From: Proteromonas lacertae
Lineage: Eukaryota; Sar; Bigyra; Opalinata; Proteromonadidae
Reading direction: 5' to 3'
Length of the DNA stretch: 64,000 nt
NCBI GenBank assembly: GCA_002245135.1
Contig: NGBS01001172.1
Span: 1-64,000 of the forward strand
Shown here: one piece after another, positions 1 through 10,314 of the stretch
Layout of the letters: each line of letters opens with the position of its first letter
Position numbering within the stretch: the stretch's first letter is position 1
Made by a program: the position numbers and the translations under genes
Notes under the pieces: generated by a model
The model's database searches: none
What the model was told of the DNA's origin: nothing
The model's input: only the letters and a program-made list of their open reading frames with translations

Positions 1-786
1 TCTATTGCTTTTCTAACTCTTCTTTAGACACTGTGTAGCTAATCTCTTACTCTCTAAACGATTCATCAATTCAAGCACTTGTTCATCCAAACCTAAATTG
101 TATCTTCATTGAGCTTCTTACAAGTTACTATTATATTCTGCTTCTTTAATGCGTTTTGGTACTCCAAACTACCATCATCTTTGTGATTGATATATGTGCT
201 GCATAATTCGAACCATGTCAAATGCTGCTTCTGCATTTTCTTTTAACATCATTTCCATTGTTATTTGATACTATATAACGAAAAATAAAAGAAATACCGA
301 ATTTATTCGTTTCGCGATCTTGGCATTTTCGTTATTATTTTTTAAGAATTCATGAAGTATTGTTTTAGCCATGGTGACCAAACTTTTTTGGATTCGAGAA
401 GTATAGTGACGAGTGTAGATGGAAGATATATATTCCAAAAGAAGCTAAAGATATAATATGGTTCTCATCATCAAATATCAAAGCACCTTTGGTAATAAAT
501 TATGGCCAGGCTGTAGAAGATAGATATAGCGTGGTTGTCCTACAATTTCACCTATTCCCAACCATGGATTTTACGAGATCTTCATTCCATCAAGATACAA
601 ACCAATTATTGTATCTACAATTGAAAGGAGTTTTTATTACACAATGTGTTGTATCTTGCAAGAGGTCAAACAAAAACAGAGAAGAATCAAAAAGTAATTA
701 ATGCAAAGACAATTGTTGCTCCACCCAGAAAACAAGTTAATAGCTATGATGTTGCTTGGTTGTTAGAACAGCTTAAAATTAATTAA
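1..786. other. Degenerate coding debris, no intact gene
   Basis: No convincing gene is visible. On the plus strand a frame from about 387 to 701 is open for roughly 100 codons but has no plausible ATG and no family resemblance that I recognise. On the minus strand a short frame starting near 265 (MEMMLKENAEAAFDMVRIMQ) runs into a stop after 27 codons and resumes out of frame. This looks like remains of further genes of the adjoining Polinton-like segment, but that is inference from position only. Confidence 0.4.
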
Positions 787-2082
787 TTAATTACACAATT
801 GTATTATCACCTTTTCTGATTCGAGGTCTTTCCAAATATGTCTGAAATTTGTTTCAGGATCCCTTCTAGCTACTAATTGAAGTTCATAGTGCTTAAACCT
901 ATATCGAGACACATCTTCATCCCAATTTCCATTTGTATCTCCTAACATATAAGAGTATCTGTTCTTCTTTATAATACGATATATCTTATCTGACCAATAA
1001 GTGTTTTTATCCATAGGTCTTCTTCTCTCTTTAAATCGAACTAAATCTCCTACTTGAAAATGAACTTTTAATCTTTGTTCATTATTAAAATTGTATTTGA
1101 TTGATTCCATTAACATTCTGTTTTGTAGTTTAGGACTATTGTATACTTCATTAGGTGTAAAATCTCTCAAACTTGATAATGGTTTGTTGTTATAGTCATT
1201 CACAGCTTGTTGTACAATATCATTGAAACGTGCTAACCACTTTTGATCGATGATTTCTCTTCTGTCCGTCGATCAATATTAGCTTGAAACTCTGGTGCTT
1301 CTATTCCTAAGTCTATCAAGTGTTTATATAATAGTTTCTTTATTACACTTACCAGATTTATCTAATATAGCTTCTATTCTATGTTCATTAGGTGCTTTTT
1401 GATAGAATGTTATTCCTTCCTTATCACAGAACTCTTTAACTACACTAAAACCACTTTCTAAATCAGCTAAAATACTTACAACACGTCTTTTTGATACTAT
1501 TTCAGAACCATCTTCATTTGTTTTAAAATACCATGCATTAAAAGCTCTCATTATATCTTCAGCTTTATTGCTTGACATTGGTATCACCCATACTTTTCTA
1601 GAGTTTATTTCTATTATATATAAATGATATAATTGAGGTAAGAAAAAGACAATATCTAATTGAAAATAGCCTGGTTTCTTAACAGTTGCAAAAGGTAAAT
1701 CTTTATTGTACTTGAAATCAACTACTTGACGACCTGGTTTACGTCTAAGATACTCTCTAACAACATCATAAGGAGGTGGAACTTCATTCTTTCCAATAGC
1801 TTCTTGAGTTAATTTAATAAACTGTTTTTCACTTAAATAATAATACTGTTCATAAAGTCTATCTAAATATTCTCTATACTGCTCGATTTGTCTTGACATT
1901 TCATCATCATCATACGGATCCGCTCTTGTAAAATTCTGTAATGGCGGTGGTGCATTGTTAAAATTGCTCGTAAGGTTTGATTGGTTTGTTTGATTAACAA
2001 ACTTATATCCTGGTGGTAGTTCTTGAGTTGCATTTGCATCTGACTTAGTGTAAGGCTGATTATAATAAGAATTAGTAAGCAT
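787..2082 (-). pseudogene. Retroviral-type (rve/DDE) integrase of a Polinton-like element, frameshifted
   Basis: Two reading frames on the minus strand (1324-2082, then 787-1203) together resemble the rve integrases of Polinton/Maverick elements. The first frame has a core with GYFQLDIVFFLP followed by YHLYIIEINSRKVWVIP, and a second acidic block ILADLESGF, which fit the first two catalytic Asp positions; the third acidic position is close to the break and is not certain. The second frame has the downstream part (QKWLARFNDIVQQAVNDYNN, SSLRDFTPNEVY) and an SH3-like C-terminal stretch (VGDLVRFKERRR). The frames are joined through about 120 bases with at least two frame changes (near 1330 and 1270), one of which could be a small intron. 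It lies directly downstream of the polymerase, the same strand, with 59 bases between. In its normal state such an enzyme would insert the linear element DNA and produce 6-bp target duplications. I read it as broken, or as needing an unseen splice. Confidence 0.65.
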
Positions 2083-2141
2083 AAGAAGAAAAACACAAAA
2101 GTAAAGGCATACACAAATATATTGAATATATCCATTTTATT

Positions 2142-5100
2142 CTAATTAATGCTATTTTCATCAATATTAATAACATTATTATTATTATTATTATTATCTA
2201 CAATATCTGTAAACATTGGTGGTGGTGGACGACTTATAGTATAAGGAATTGAAGTTAAAACATTCAAGTAAAATCTCTTTATATCAAAGATTGTAAAAGC
2301 TAACTTTGGTTGTTTAACTGTGTATACTACTTGTTTTGCACTTCTGAAACTATATTGATTAACATAAACTTTACTTAGTTCTTTACTTTCTAAGATATTC
2401 TTGTAGTAATCATAGTCACAAGTCTTTATTCTGAAACCTTTAGTTACGCCTTTTGCTCTGCTATCAGACACCTTTAAGTGCGTAAATCCATCCACTCTTT
2501 GCTTCTCATAAGCATACATCTTTGCTTTCAATCCACAGAATTTTGTTATTGTATATAATTGATCACTTTTGTTCTCTTCCATTTTAAGTAAATTCAGTTC
2601 ACCTGTTCTTTGATAGTTCTGATAACGAATGCCTCTCTCTTTAAGATAATCACAATTAATATTACCAGTATCCATGCAACCTTGTAGACTTAAATCATTA
2701 GCAATATCTTTGTATATATCATCTGTCCATACCATAAAGATAAAAGAGTCTGTATCTGTCATTAATAAACGCAATCCTTGTTTATACTTTTGATATAATT
2801 GTCCATACCAAAACTTTGCCATAAGATACTTTGATTGACAAAGAATGGACATTCCAATATAGCTTGGCTTATCTATTGCACACTTGTATTTTTTAAACTT
2901 ACACACTCTCAAGTCACAACCATCAATTGAAACAAAACCAGTAAAGTATGGATTGCTAACACATTTGAGGAATTGGTCCTCATTATTAACTAGTCTGCTT
3001 CTACATCTATTCTCAGTATTCTCACATGTCTTACCATATGTACTATTCAGGATTAGTTTAAACATATCAGCTTCTGCATCTCGATGAAACTTCTTTGCAT
3101 CTTTTCTTAATAGATGACATTGCATAACAAATTCATACGCATAATCTGTTTCACAAAAACTAATTACTCTCCATACTTTGGTTACTTTATATCCTAACTT
3201 CACAGCATAGTTTAGATATTGATAATGAACAACATAATGATACTTGTTGGATAAATCACATATTATTCTTGCTGTATTATTCTTCAATACTTCTTTGCCA
3301 GACTTTTTGTTGACAGATACTAATCCTAATTCTCTGGCCCATTGCTTCTGTGTTGGTGACAAATCTTCATATAATATTATCTTTCTTTCAGGAAATAAAG
3401 GATACTCTGAAAACTTGCCATTTGTATTATCTGGAGGTTCTATATCAACTTCTAAAATATAACCTCTGCTCTCTGGATCCTTCCACAGCTTCTGATCTTC
3501 TACCATAAATGATCTTTTTAAATCCTCATAAGGTTTTAATTTTGTTATAACATTATCATAAATTAATTGAGGATTTGGTTCCCATTGAAAGTCTTTATAG
3601 GGTAATTTCATTGATGCCATTGTAGAAGGATATAGAGAATTATAATCTACATACATAATATATGTTTCTTGTTTTGGTGGATGAGAAGTATGATCTGAAA
3701 AGTATGGAGGATCCATGTAATGATTTTTAGCTTCTGCTTTTCTCGTAGATCCAATCATTGAAATTCCACCAATAAGACCTTTTCTCATAAAGTCATACTT
3801 GTCTTGATCTGATATTAGTTCAATATCCACTTTGGATTTTTTAAGGAATATACTCCAGGCTAAACCAGGACATGATACATGCCAGCATGGATCTAATGTA
3901 AACGTTCTAAATACAACATTCCTAAAGTGATCGAATACACTAGATAATGTAAGAACATCAATTGCTAAATAAAACATATTGTAATCCATCAAGTTTTTAC
4001 ATTTCAATAGAGTCCAGAGAGCTTGAGATGATTCATAATCATAATCAGAAATACCTTCATTCTGTTTTAATTGAGACTTAAAATCTTCTTTTCTAGGTAA
4101 TTTATCAGTAAGGTATAACTTTTGAATACTATCTACGTATTCGTAGGGGAAATGACCTTTCTGTAAACCCCACTTAGCTATAAAATCATCTACTGTCCAG
4201 TTTCTCTCTTTTAAACAATCATTTATCTCTTTTGTTTGTGTTACATATTGATAAACTGGTTTAAAGAGTACTTTATGATTAGCATGTGCATCAGCTTCGA
4301 CTTTCAATGACTTTACTAATGAATCTAATGATGCTGGCATAAATTGACAACTATCTATAAAGTGTAACTTCATGAACTTGATAAGTAAAAACTTATTATC
4401 AGTTTTTAACAATACAGATAGTTTTGAATGATATTTCTTCTTTCTTGGTGTTGGTTGTTGTTGTTGTTCAGTTGTTGTTGAATTAAGTTGCGAAACAATA
4501 ATATTTCCCATCTCTTCTTCTAATCCAATATCTTCTGCTGTTCTTGGTGATATGTAATGATCTCTACTATGTAACATATAATACAACTCATTAAATGCTT
4601 CTTCATTTGCTGGATCATTTTCATCAACTATTTCAATTGCATTTGGTGGTATTTCTGGTAATGGCAAATCAGAATCAGTATCTTCTTCTGTTTCTGCATC
4701 TTCTTCATCATTATCAACTGTTTTTGCTACTTGTTCTTGTTTCTTTTCTTCTTCAATACCTCTATTGTATTCAGCTAATCTATCAGCAATTGGTTCAGGT
4801 TCAGGCTCAGGTTCAGGTATTGGTAATTGTATAATTTCATTATCTTCTTCTTCATCATCATCATCATCATTTGGAATAGGAATATTATTATCATTGTACC
4901 ATTTTGCTTCCATTTCTTTATCCAACTTTGATAATCCACGTATTATAAAGTTATTGTCATAGTTTTTACTGTTGTGTGCCAAACATGGTATAGGCATATG
5001 TTGTAAACTACAATGCCAATTACAGTTTGAATATAAGGTTGCAATATACTTACCAGTAAAATGGTCATGGTGCCTTGTACGCCTTCTATTTCTGTCGTTT

Positions 5101-6692
5101 TCATTGAAGGGTGTATTGCACCACATACATTTATCGATATTTTTATGAGCTGGAATATAAGTGCTTTCATCTAATGGTTTCAATTCACCACTTTTATAAT
5201 CTTCATACTTCTTCAATACATAATCTTGAATCTCAACAAACTTCTTTACTAGTTGCATCTCCAAATCTTGTGGATCTTGCTGCAATTCCAGTTTTCCGAA
5301 GAATGTTTCTTCGCTGATGATTTCAGGGTACCTGGAACTTAAGTGAATGCACCAACTGCTGAGGATATGTTTTTTAAACGCTCCTTTGGCTCCAGGTATT
5401 ACTTCAGAAGGATCTATTGGTACTTGTATAACTTCTGTATCCCAGTATAATACTACAGGAATCATTTGTTGGTATTTGAAATTATGAAACTTGATGAAAG
5501 TATCTGGAGGTGGAAATTGACGAATAATTCCTTTTTGTAATTGACAATTCTCTTTCTGATGTTGAATTATCATATCAGCTGTTGATAAAGTACAGAAACA
5601 ATACTGGCATCTGGTATAATAATTATGATACCTTTTACCAGAAGGTGATAGGAAGGCTTCTAACTTTGTTATTACCATATAATGATCTTTGTATATTAAC
5701 AAGTTCACATGAGGCCAGTGTTTTCTTTTATCTATGTTGGTAACGTATAAAGGTATTGGTTCATTCTGGTCTATTGTAAATATATTGATAGTAATATGAT
5801 TCAGCTGTTCAAACTCATCAATTCTGTTGCTATCATTAATTGCATCTACTGGAAACCTTAAACTACTTACATCCATTAAATCTACATACTGTTTGTATTT
5901 CATTGCTCTGTTACGGTGGTCTTTGAACTCTACATAGTGTAAACCGGCTGCCACGCTAAATAAAAAGCACATATTCTTACATTCTTCACTATATCTTACT
6001 AAATTAATAACGCACTTTCTATTGTTGAGGCTTGCTGGTAACTTTATGTTGTCATCTTCTGTAGATGATCCAGCAGCCATTGAACTTTTCATCAGTATCA
6101 TCTCTACTTTCTTAATATATCTGAACTTTAGTTCAGATCTTTCAGTGTTGAAAATTGAACCTAAATCTCGAATCATGGCATTGTTTAACTTTGAACCAAT
6201 TGTACCTAACTCTTGAGAAGTTATGATTTCTGGCGCTGTTTCGAATGTTTTGTAACAACTTACTTGTGCATTGGCTGGTTCATCGGATCCTATATAACCT
6301 ACTCTGAATCTGAAATAAACTTTTATATAAGAAAATTTCTTCTCATTTATGTAGTTACGTATGGTAACCATAAAATCACTTGATGCATTGCAGATTTGGG
6401 TAAACAAATCCTCAGGTTTCTTTCCATCTTCTTCATTTATAATCTTCTCGTAGGTACGTTCGTAGTCTCTACTACTTCTCTCTACAAGTTGTAACAAACT
6501 AACTCTTTCAGGATGTGACATTGTTTTCAACTGCCCTGGATGATTATCAACAACATCCAGAGCAATCATTTCTTCCTGTAGCTGCCTTCTTCTTTCAACA
6601 TCTGTAGTTGATTGAGGATGTATTTCAGGAATTGGTCCATCATTAATTGGTGAAAGTGTTGGTGGATCTTCAGGAGGAGGTGTATCTGGCAA
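2142..6692 (-). CDS. Protein-primed family B DNA polymerase (pPolB), Polinton-like, copy 1
   Basis: A 1,516-codon frame with all family B polymerase landmarks. The exonuclease part shows YWDTEV (Exo I), AHNSKNYDNNFI (Exo II) and FYLAIDVLTL (Exo III). The polymerase part shows DYNSLYPSTM (motif A), KLILNSTYGKT (motif B) and MTDTDSF (motif C). A Cys/His module between the N-terminal region and the exonuclease (CMWCNTPF ... HHDHFTGKYIATLYSNCN) matches the small zinc/HNH-like module usual in Polinton and linear-plasmid polymerases. An acidic, proline-rich low-complexity insert (around residues 620-770, with a PEPEPEP run) sits between the exonuclease motifs and is unusual. The N-terminal 400 residues would hold the terminal-protein-like region; this is inferred. 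The reading frame upstream of the first ATG stays open and appears to be continued by the Gln/Pro-rich frame at 6693-7087. Role: replication of linear element DNA by protein priming. The polymerase frame is intact over its conserved part. Confidence 0.9.
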   Translation of the reverse strand: MPDTPPPEDPPTLSPINDGPIPEIHPQSTTDVERRRQLQEEMIALDVVDNHPGQLKTMSHPERVSLLQLVERSSRDYERTYEKIINEEDGKKPEDLFTQICNASSDFMVTIRNYINEKKFSYIKVYFRFRVGYIGSDEPANAQVSCYKTFETAPEIITSQELGTIGSKLNNAMIRDLGSIFNTERSELKFRYIKKVEMILMKSSMAAGSSTEDDNIKLPASLNNRKCVINLVRYSEECKNMCFLFSVAAGLHYVEFKDHRNRAMKYKQYVDLMDVSSLRFPVDAINDSNRIDEFEQLNHITINIFTIDQNEPIPLYVTNIDKRKHWPHVNLLIYKDHYMVITKLEAFLSPSGKRYHNYYTRCQYCFCTLSTADMIIQHQKENCQLQKGIIRQFPPPDTFIKFHNFKYQQMIPVVLYWDTEVIQVPIDPSEVIPGAKGAFKKHILSSWCIHLSSRYPEIISEETFFGKLELQQDPQDLEMQLVKKFVEIQDYVLKKYEDYKSGELKPLDESTYIPAHKNIDKCMWCNTPFNENDRNRRRTRHHDHFTGKYIATLYSNCNWHCSLQHMPIPCLAHNSKNYDNNFIIRGLSKLDKEMEAKWYNDNNIPIPNDDDDDEEEDNEIIQLPIPEPEPEPEPIADRLAEYNRGIEEEKKQEQVAKTVDNDEEDAETEEDTDSDLPLPEIPPNAIEIVDENDPANEEAFNELYYMLHSRDHYISPRTAEDIGLEEEMGNIIVSQLNSTTTEQQQQPTPRKKKYHSKLSVLLKTDNKFLLIKFMKLHFIDSCQFMPASLDSLVKSLKVEADAHANHKVLFKPVYQYVTQTKEINDCLKERNWTVDDFIAKWGLQKGHFPYEYVDSIQKLYLTDKLPRKEDFKSQLKQNEGISDYDYESSQALWTLLKCKNLMDYNMFYLAIDVLTLSSVFDHFRNVVFRTFTLDPCWHVSCPGLAWSIFLKKSKVDIELISDQDKYDFMRKGLIGGISMIGSTRKAEAKNHYMDPPYFSDHTSHPPKQETYIMYVDYNSLYPSTMASMKLPYKDFQWEPNPQLIYDNVITKLKPYEDLKRSFMVEDQKLWKDPESRGYILEVDIEPPDNTNGKFSEYPLFPERKIILYEDLSPTQKQWARELGLVSVNKKSGKEVLKNNTARIICDLSNKYHYVVHYQYLNYAVKLGYKVTKVWRVISFCETDYAYEFVMQCHLLRKDAKKFHRDAEADMFKLILNSTYGKTCENTENRCRSRLVNNEDQFLKCVSNPYFTGFVSIDGCDLRVCKFKKYKCAIDKPSYIGMSILCQSKYLMAKFWYGQLYQKYKQGLRLLMTDTDSFIFMVWTDDIYKDIANDLSLQGCMDTGNINCDYLKERGIRYQNYQRTGELNLLKMEENKSDQLYTITKFCGLKAKMYAYEKQRVDGFTHLKVSDSRAKGVTKGFRIKTCDYDYYKNILESKELSKVYVNQYSFRSAKQVVYTVKQPKLAFTIFDIKRFYLNVLTSIPYTISRPPPPMFTDIVDNNNNNNNVINIDENSIN

Positions 6693-7087
6693 TAAATCAT
6701 CTGGGATTTCTGATAATCGCTTGTATTTTTGGATGGTGGAGGAGGTGGCTGATCAATTACAATTGAAGATGTTGTTCTTCTTCTTGGTGTTATGAAACTA
6801 GTTTCATTAGTACTTCTAGTAGTGTTTGATTGTTGTTGTTGTTGTTGCTGCTGCTGCTGCTGAGGTTGTTGTAGATGTTGATTTAATGATCCTACATAAT
6901 ATGGTGGAGGATAGTAATAGGATGGTGGTGGGATAGCTGGAGTAAAATAAGGGTTCATCCAGGGATTAAAATAACTTTGTGGCAACATTGGAATCTGATT
7001 TGCTTGACTATTGCCTTGAATAGGCATAGAAGTACTTGGAGACTGGTAATACCACGGATTAAACCAAGGAGGATAGCTGGGATACAT
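6566..7087 (-). pseudogene. Pro/Tyr/Gln-rich N-terminal extension of pPolB copy 1, out of frame by one base
   Basis: A 173-codon frame begins MYPSYPPWFNPWYYQ, carries a run of about 11 glutamines (CAG/CAA) and several proline runs, and overlaps the polymerase frame by 127 bases. The polymerase frame is itself open upstream of its first ATG through KYKRLSEIPDDLL. The two frames meet at a run of five A (about 6725-6730) where a single extra base would join them. I therefore read this as the frameshifted N-terminus of the polymerase rather than a separate gene. Low-complexity composition makes a functional guess pointless. Confidence 0.5.
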
Positions 7088-7283
7088 TAGAACCTATAAA
7101 ACGAGAAAGATATAAATATACCCAATAAAATAACTCCAAATGTATTAATATGATTTGCTAATTGAAATTCCTTGATAATCAAGGAGTTGTAATAATATAG
7201 TTAATTTTTTTTTCTTTGATTATCAAAGAAATAATTAACTTTACTTTTAATTTATTGTTTTTTTGATTTTTTACTATATTAAA

Positions 7284-7698
7284 ATGCGTCATTTTGTTTA
7301 TCAGAGAGATATAACAATGGTTCAAGAAGAAATACCATTTTGGATCAAAGTTTTTAATAGCATTAGAGAATTAGCATTAAATGGATATACAGAAATTCAT
7401 TTCTTATAGTTATTTAGAAGAGAGCATAGCTAATCTAGCAAAGTTAAAAGCTATACTAGACAAAGTCAAGCATTATTATACTAATCAGTATGCAACGAAA
7501 AAAAGATTGGAAATTATCACATATTTAGATAATATTAGAAAAGATGGTAATAGATTTAAGAAAGAATTAATTGAGAATAATCAATTATTTATTGATAACA
7601 AATTAGATTACGCAGTTAATGGATTACTATCTTTATTATGTGATGCTTTAGCAGCTAGAGTGAAAATGGATGCAGATATCAAAAAAAGAAGTAAGTAA
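7284..7698 (+). CDS. Small unrecognised gene, two overlapping frames
   Basis: An ATG at 7284 opens a 41-codon frame (MRHFVYQRDITMVQEEIPFW...) ending at 7409, and a second frame from 7381 to 7698 gives 105 residues, helical and rich in Lys, Leu and Ile. The overlap of 29 bases suggests one gene with a frame change, or two tiny genes. It is divergent from the polymerase, with under 200 bases of promoter space. No family recognised. Confidence 0.4.
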
Positions 7699-8264
7699 TT
7701 ATGAATTTATCTAATTATGATTAAATAATTATATATTTTAAATACTAATACAGAGATTAATTAAAATAAAAAGAAGACTGTGTGTTTTTAAGGGTTTATT
7801 TAAAATAACATAAAAAATCCATAACCGATTCTTCTTACCCTTTCTTTTTTTCACTTCCTTACTTAGGGAAAGTGAAGTCGATCACTTTTCTCTAGGTAAA
7901 TAAGTGAAAAAAGAAAGGGAAAGTAAAATCGATTATGAAATCCGCATTTCAAAAACTAAATGAGTAAAAGAAAAGGGAAAGTGAAAACAAGGGAAAGTGA
8001 AAACGAGTCTTAGGTGGTGTATATGGCCTTCCTAAGCTTTATATCAGTCTCTATAACATAATTGAACAAATGTTTACAACGGACGGCAGTTACACCGTCA
8101 GTTACACGTCAGTTATGTAACTGACATGTAACGGATTCATAACGACCGTTAAAACCGTTGTACAAATGAACGGTTATTGAATAAAATGAAAAATAAGAAA
8201 AATGAAACGAATATATGAATTTTAGCCTCGGGTCCAGCGTCAAGCCATTTTGGGTCTGTAGCCC
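7699..8264. repeat. Gene-free spacer with hairpin and short repeats
   Basis: Between the ends of two convergent genes. CCCTTTCTTTTTTTCACTT at about 7839-7857 is the inverted copy of AAGTGAAAAAAGAAAGGG at about 7903-7920, giving a long stem with a loop of about 45 bases that holds further inverted GTGAA/TTCAC copies. The unit AAGGGAAAGTGAAAA is repeated directly at about 7972-8000. A second cluster near 8080-8165 (CCGTCAGTTACACGTCAGTTATGTAACTGACATGTAACGG, shown here only as position) is a broken palindrome of GTCAGTTAC/GTAACTGAC units. No coding potential seen. Confidence 0.5.
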
Positions 8265-8534
8265 TTAATATATATTATTATAAGTAAATGGAATAGCAGA
8301 AACAATAGCAGTTTTACCTAAAGCTCTATTTATTACAGGTTCTGGTTCATTTAATATTTCAGCGATTTCTGCTGGACAATATCTATGATATAACCATACT
8401 ACAATCTTTTTAACTTTATAAAAAATCCATAATAACATACATACAAAAAATATAAGACCTTCTTGCTTTAGACTTGTTAATGTATCATTCATATCTTTAA
8501 GCATAGTTGAATATTGTGTATTATTAAATGACAT
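8265..8534 (-). CDS. Small single-pass membrane protein of the Polinton-like segment
   Basis: An 89-codon frame with ATG at 8534. Residues about 27-50 (GLIFFVCMLLWIFYKVKKI then VVWLYHRYC) form one or two hydrophobic stretches next to a basic patch, so a membrane anchor is likely. The N-terminus is polar and the C-terminal part is not distinctive. Small TM proteins are common accessory genes of Polintons and related viruses, but no specific family was recognised. It ends 48 bases from the spacer hairpins and lies on the same strand as the polymerase. Confidence 0.5.
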   Translation of the reverse strand: MSFNNTQYSTMLKDMNDTLTSLKQEGLIFFVCMLLWIFYKVKKIVVWLYHRYCPAEIAEILNEPEPVINRALGKTAIVSAIPFTYNNIY

Positions 8535-8599
8535 TTTATGTGAAATTATTTATATATAAAAAACGCATAGAAATATAAAAATGAATTTTAAACCCAAAG

Positions 8600-8985
8600 T
8601 TAATTAATTATACAAGTAGGTGATGTAGTTAGATCTACTGTAGCTACCCCCGCGATAGAACTTGTAGATGTTTCTACTTTAGCAATCTCTACCTTTGGTC
8701 GACCCTCGGCAGTGGAACTATTCTCTACTTTACGCTTCTTATCTTCTCCGCTATTATCACTTCCTTTCTTTACTTCTTCATATCTTCTCTTCTTCTTATT
8801 TCTACACTCAGTACATGATTTATAGAATACACCTTCACTCTTATAACCAAATTCATCATTAGCTTTCTTCTTACCACAAGTACTACATATCTAGCTACTT
8901 CACTTTCAATGATTGCATTGATTCTTTCAAATTCTTCATCTTCACGCTTATTTCTATCTTCTATATTAACATTCTCGATCCAAAT
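8600..8985 (-). pseudogene. Broken Cys-rich zinc-binding protein
   Basis: The minus-strand frame ending in TAA at 8600-8602 reads ICSTCGKKKANDEFGYKS then FYKSCTECRNKKKRR, two CxxC pairs about 24 residues apart, followed by a basic stretch (KKRRYEEVKKG, DKKRKVEN) and a Ser/Thr tail. Upstream, the open frame (NVNIEDRNKREDEEFERINA) is out of register with it near 8890, so the gene has a frameshift and no clear start. CxxC-x(n)-CxxC proteins of this size occur in giant viruses and Polintons. Function unknown; DNA or RNA binding is only a guess from the basic tail. Confidence 0.45.
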
Positions 8986-9214
8986 TCTTTACATTTGAAT
9001 ATAGTAGTAAATAGTTCAATATTATCAGGATATATAAATATAATAGGTAAAATAAAATATGAGATATATTTTTTTCAATTGCAAAGAAGAACACCGATAT
9101 AGTGTGTTATATTTGAGCATTTGCTTATTGAATGATATTTTAGACTAATAACAACAAAAAATCAACAACTTAAAACAAAAATTATAAGGATAAAAAAAGA
9201 TTCATAAATTAGTT

Positions 9215-9220
9215 TTGGTA
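9215..9220. repeat. Left target-site duplication TTGGTA
   Basis: TTGGTA directly precedes the first base of the 8-kb element and recurs as TTGGTA directly after its last base (17223-17228). A 6-bp duplication is the length made by Polinton/Maverick rve integrases. Confidence 0.85.
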
Positions 9221-9373
9221 TATATAGTATATAAATGGGACTCTGGCATATTGTGCCATAGTCCCATTTACGTAAGGTTCCTACGGGATTCCTCCTAACG
9301 GGGTCTACTTCTCAACAGAGTCTACTTCCCTGCGGGAACTCCTGGAAGCTATCTAGAAGTGTTGGTTACCTCG
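9221..9373 (+). repeat. Left terminal inverted repeat
   Basis: 153 bp, matching the reverse complement of the right end with few mismatches: GGGACTCTGGCATATTG..., then ATTTACGTAAGGTTCCTACGG, then GGGTCTACTTCTCAAC, ending CTAGAAGTGTTGGTTACCTCG. Its outer part GGGACTCTGGCA-tattg-TGCCATAGTCCC is itself a short hairpin. Confidence 0.85.
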
Positions 9374-9480
9374 GGATGATGAAGCTATGTTTTCTATTAC
9401 CCCCCTTACAAAGACTAGAGAATGAATGTAGGAGGTTGATTATCTTAAGATCATTTACTTTGGCTTCTTGGGGGTGTTGG

Positions 9481-9663
9481 TTAAGCATTGTCCTCGGTAA
9501 AGTCTTCCTCCGGTGATTCCTCATCCTTCTCAGAGAAGGAGGAGGAATCGTCAGAGGAAGACTCCTTGCTATTGTTAAGTCTACGTCTCTTATCCTTCAA
9601 GTAGCTTCCTAGAGATGCTTTTCTCTTAATTGAATTGCCTACAAGGTACACTTCGTTCTCTTG
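9481..9663 (-). pseudogene. Acidic C-terminal coding fragment
   Basis: A minus-strand frame open from a TAG at 9664-9666 to TAA at 9481-9483 encodes VYLVGNSIKRKASLGSY, then KDKRRRLNNSKESSSDDSSS and an EEDFTEDNA end. It has no ATG. Another frame upstream (DVVFGEVL) would join it after one base change, so it seems to be the end of a frameshifted small gene. The Lys/Arg cluster followed by a Ser/Asp/Glu tail resembles a nuclear, charged protein. The hairpin GATTCCTC...GAGGAATC around 9515-9549 is a by-product of this acidic coding run. Confidence 0.4.
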
Positions 9664-9760
9664 CTAAGCACCTCACCAAAGACTACATCGGTAAGTAAAG
9701 TACCTGGGTTATGTTTATAAGCTAGTTACCGATACAATGGCAACTCCAAGGAAGTTCTTG

Positions 9761-10162
9761 TTATGGTAAGATGAGTACCTCGTGACACTTGAGATCAACT
9801 TCTTCATCTATCTGTAATCGATCCATTGCATACTCCAACTCCAGGTCATTGAGTCGATGCCTTAAGTCTCTTATCATTGCATCTTGTCCAAGACAACTCT
9901 CCATGTTAATCTTCTTGCAAGTGTCCAAGAGGTTGTAAGCCTTTCCGAAGCTACTACTGATGATCTCGTCTTTACAATAACGAGAGATTGCTTCATCGTA
10001 GAGTATACGTGCTTCTCCACTGACCAGGGAATGATAGATCTGCTCGGCCCTGTTCATCCACATCTCTAACACTAGCCTTTCATTCTCTGATGGTAACTTC
10101 GGGTAGTTGTTATCACTTGGGCAATCTACGGTCTGGAGTAAGCTGTTACCGATGGCTTCCAT
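9761..10162 (-). CDS. Unrecognised 133-aa helical protein of the 8-kb element
   Basis: Starts at ATG 10162 (MEAIGNSLLQTVDCPSDNNY) and ends LKCHEVLILP. Predicted to be mostly alpha-helical by composition, with several Glu/Arg/Leu stretches. It lies 152 bases downstream of the polymerase stop on the same strand, so it may belong to the same transcription unit. No motif or family recognised; too small to be a capsid protein of the usual double jelly-roll size. Confidence 0.6.
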   Translation of the reverse strand: MEAIGNSLLQTVDCPSDNNYPKLPSENERLVLEMWMNRAEQIYHSLVSGEARILYDEAISRYCKDEIISSSFGKAYNLLDTCKKINMESCLGQDAMIRDLRHRLNDLELEYAMDRLQIDEEVDLKCHEVLILP

Positions 10163-10314
10163 TGATAAGTAATTGCGAGTGATTGTAAGTAGCTCTTAGA
10201 ATGATAAGGAAAAGACCAACTAGCTATCTCCGATGATTCTTACTCCAGTGACTTTACAAGTACCCTAAACACACGTTGATAGTAAAAGCTATGAGCTTAT
10301 GCGTGTTACTGATC

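Noticed and set aside
489-701. 70-codon plus-strand ORF
   Set aside because: No ATG in a good context, no family resemblance, and it lies in degenerate sequence; treated as debris.
1863-2135. 90-codon frame with a hydrophobic start (MDIFNIFVYAFTFVFFF) overlapping the integrase
   Set aside because: Overlaps the integrase N-terminal frame almost entirely; hydrophobic frames are common antisense or off-frame products of this AT-rich DNA. A tiny overlapping membrane gene cannot be excluded.
4595-4962. Plus-strand ORFs opposite the pPolB acidic insert
   Set aside because: Leu/Gln/Ser-rich shadows of the Asp/Glu-coding repeats on the other strand.
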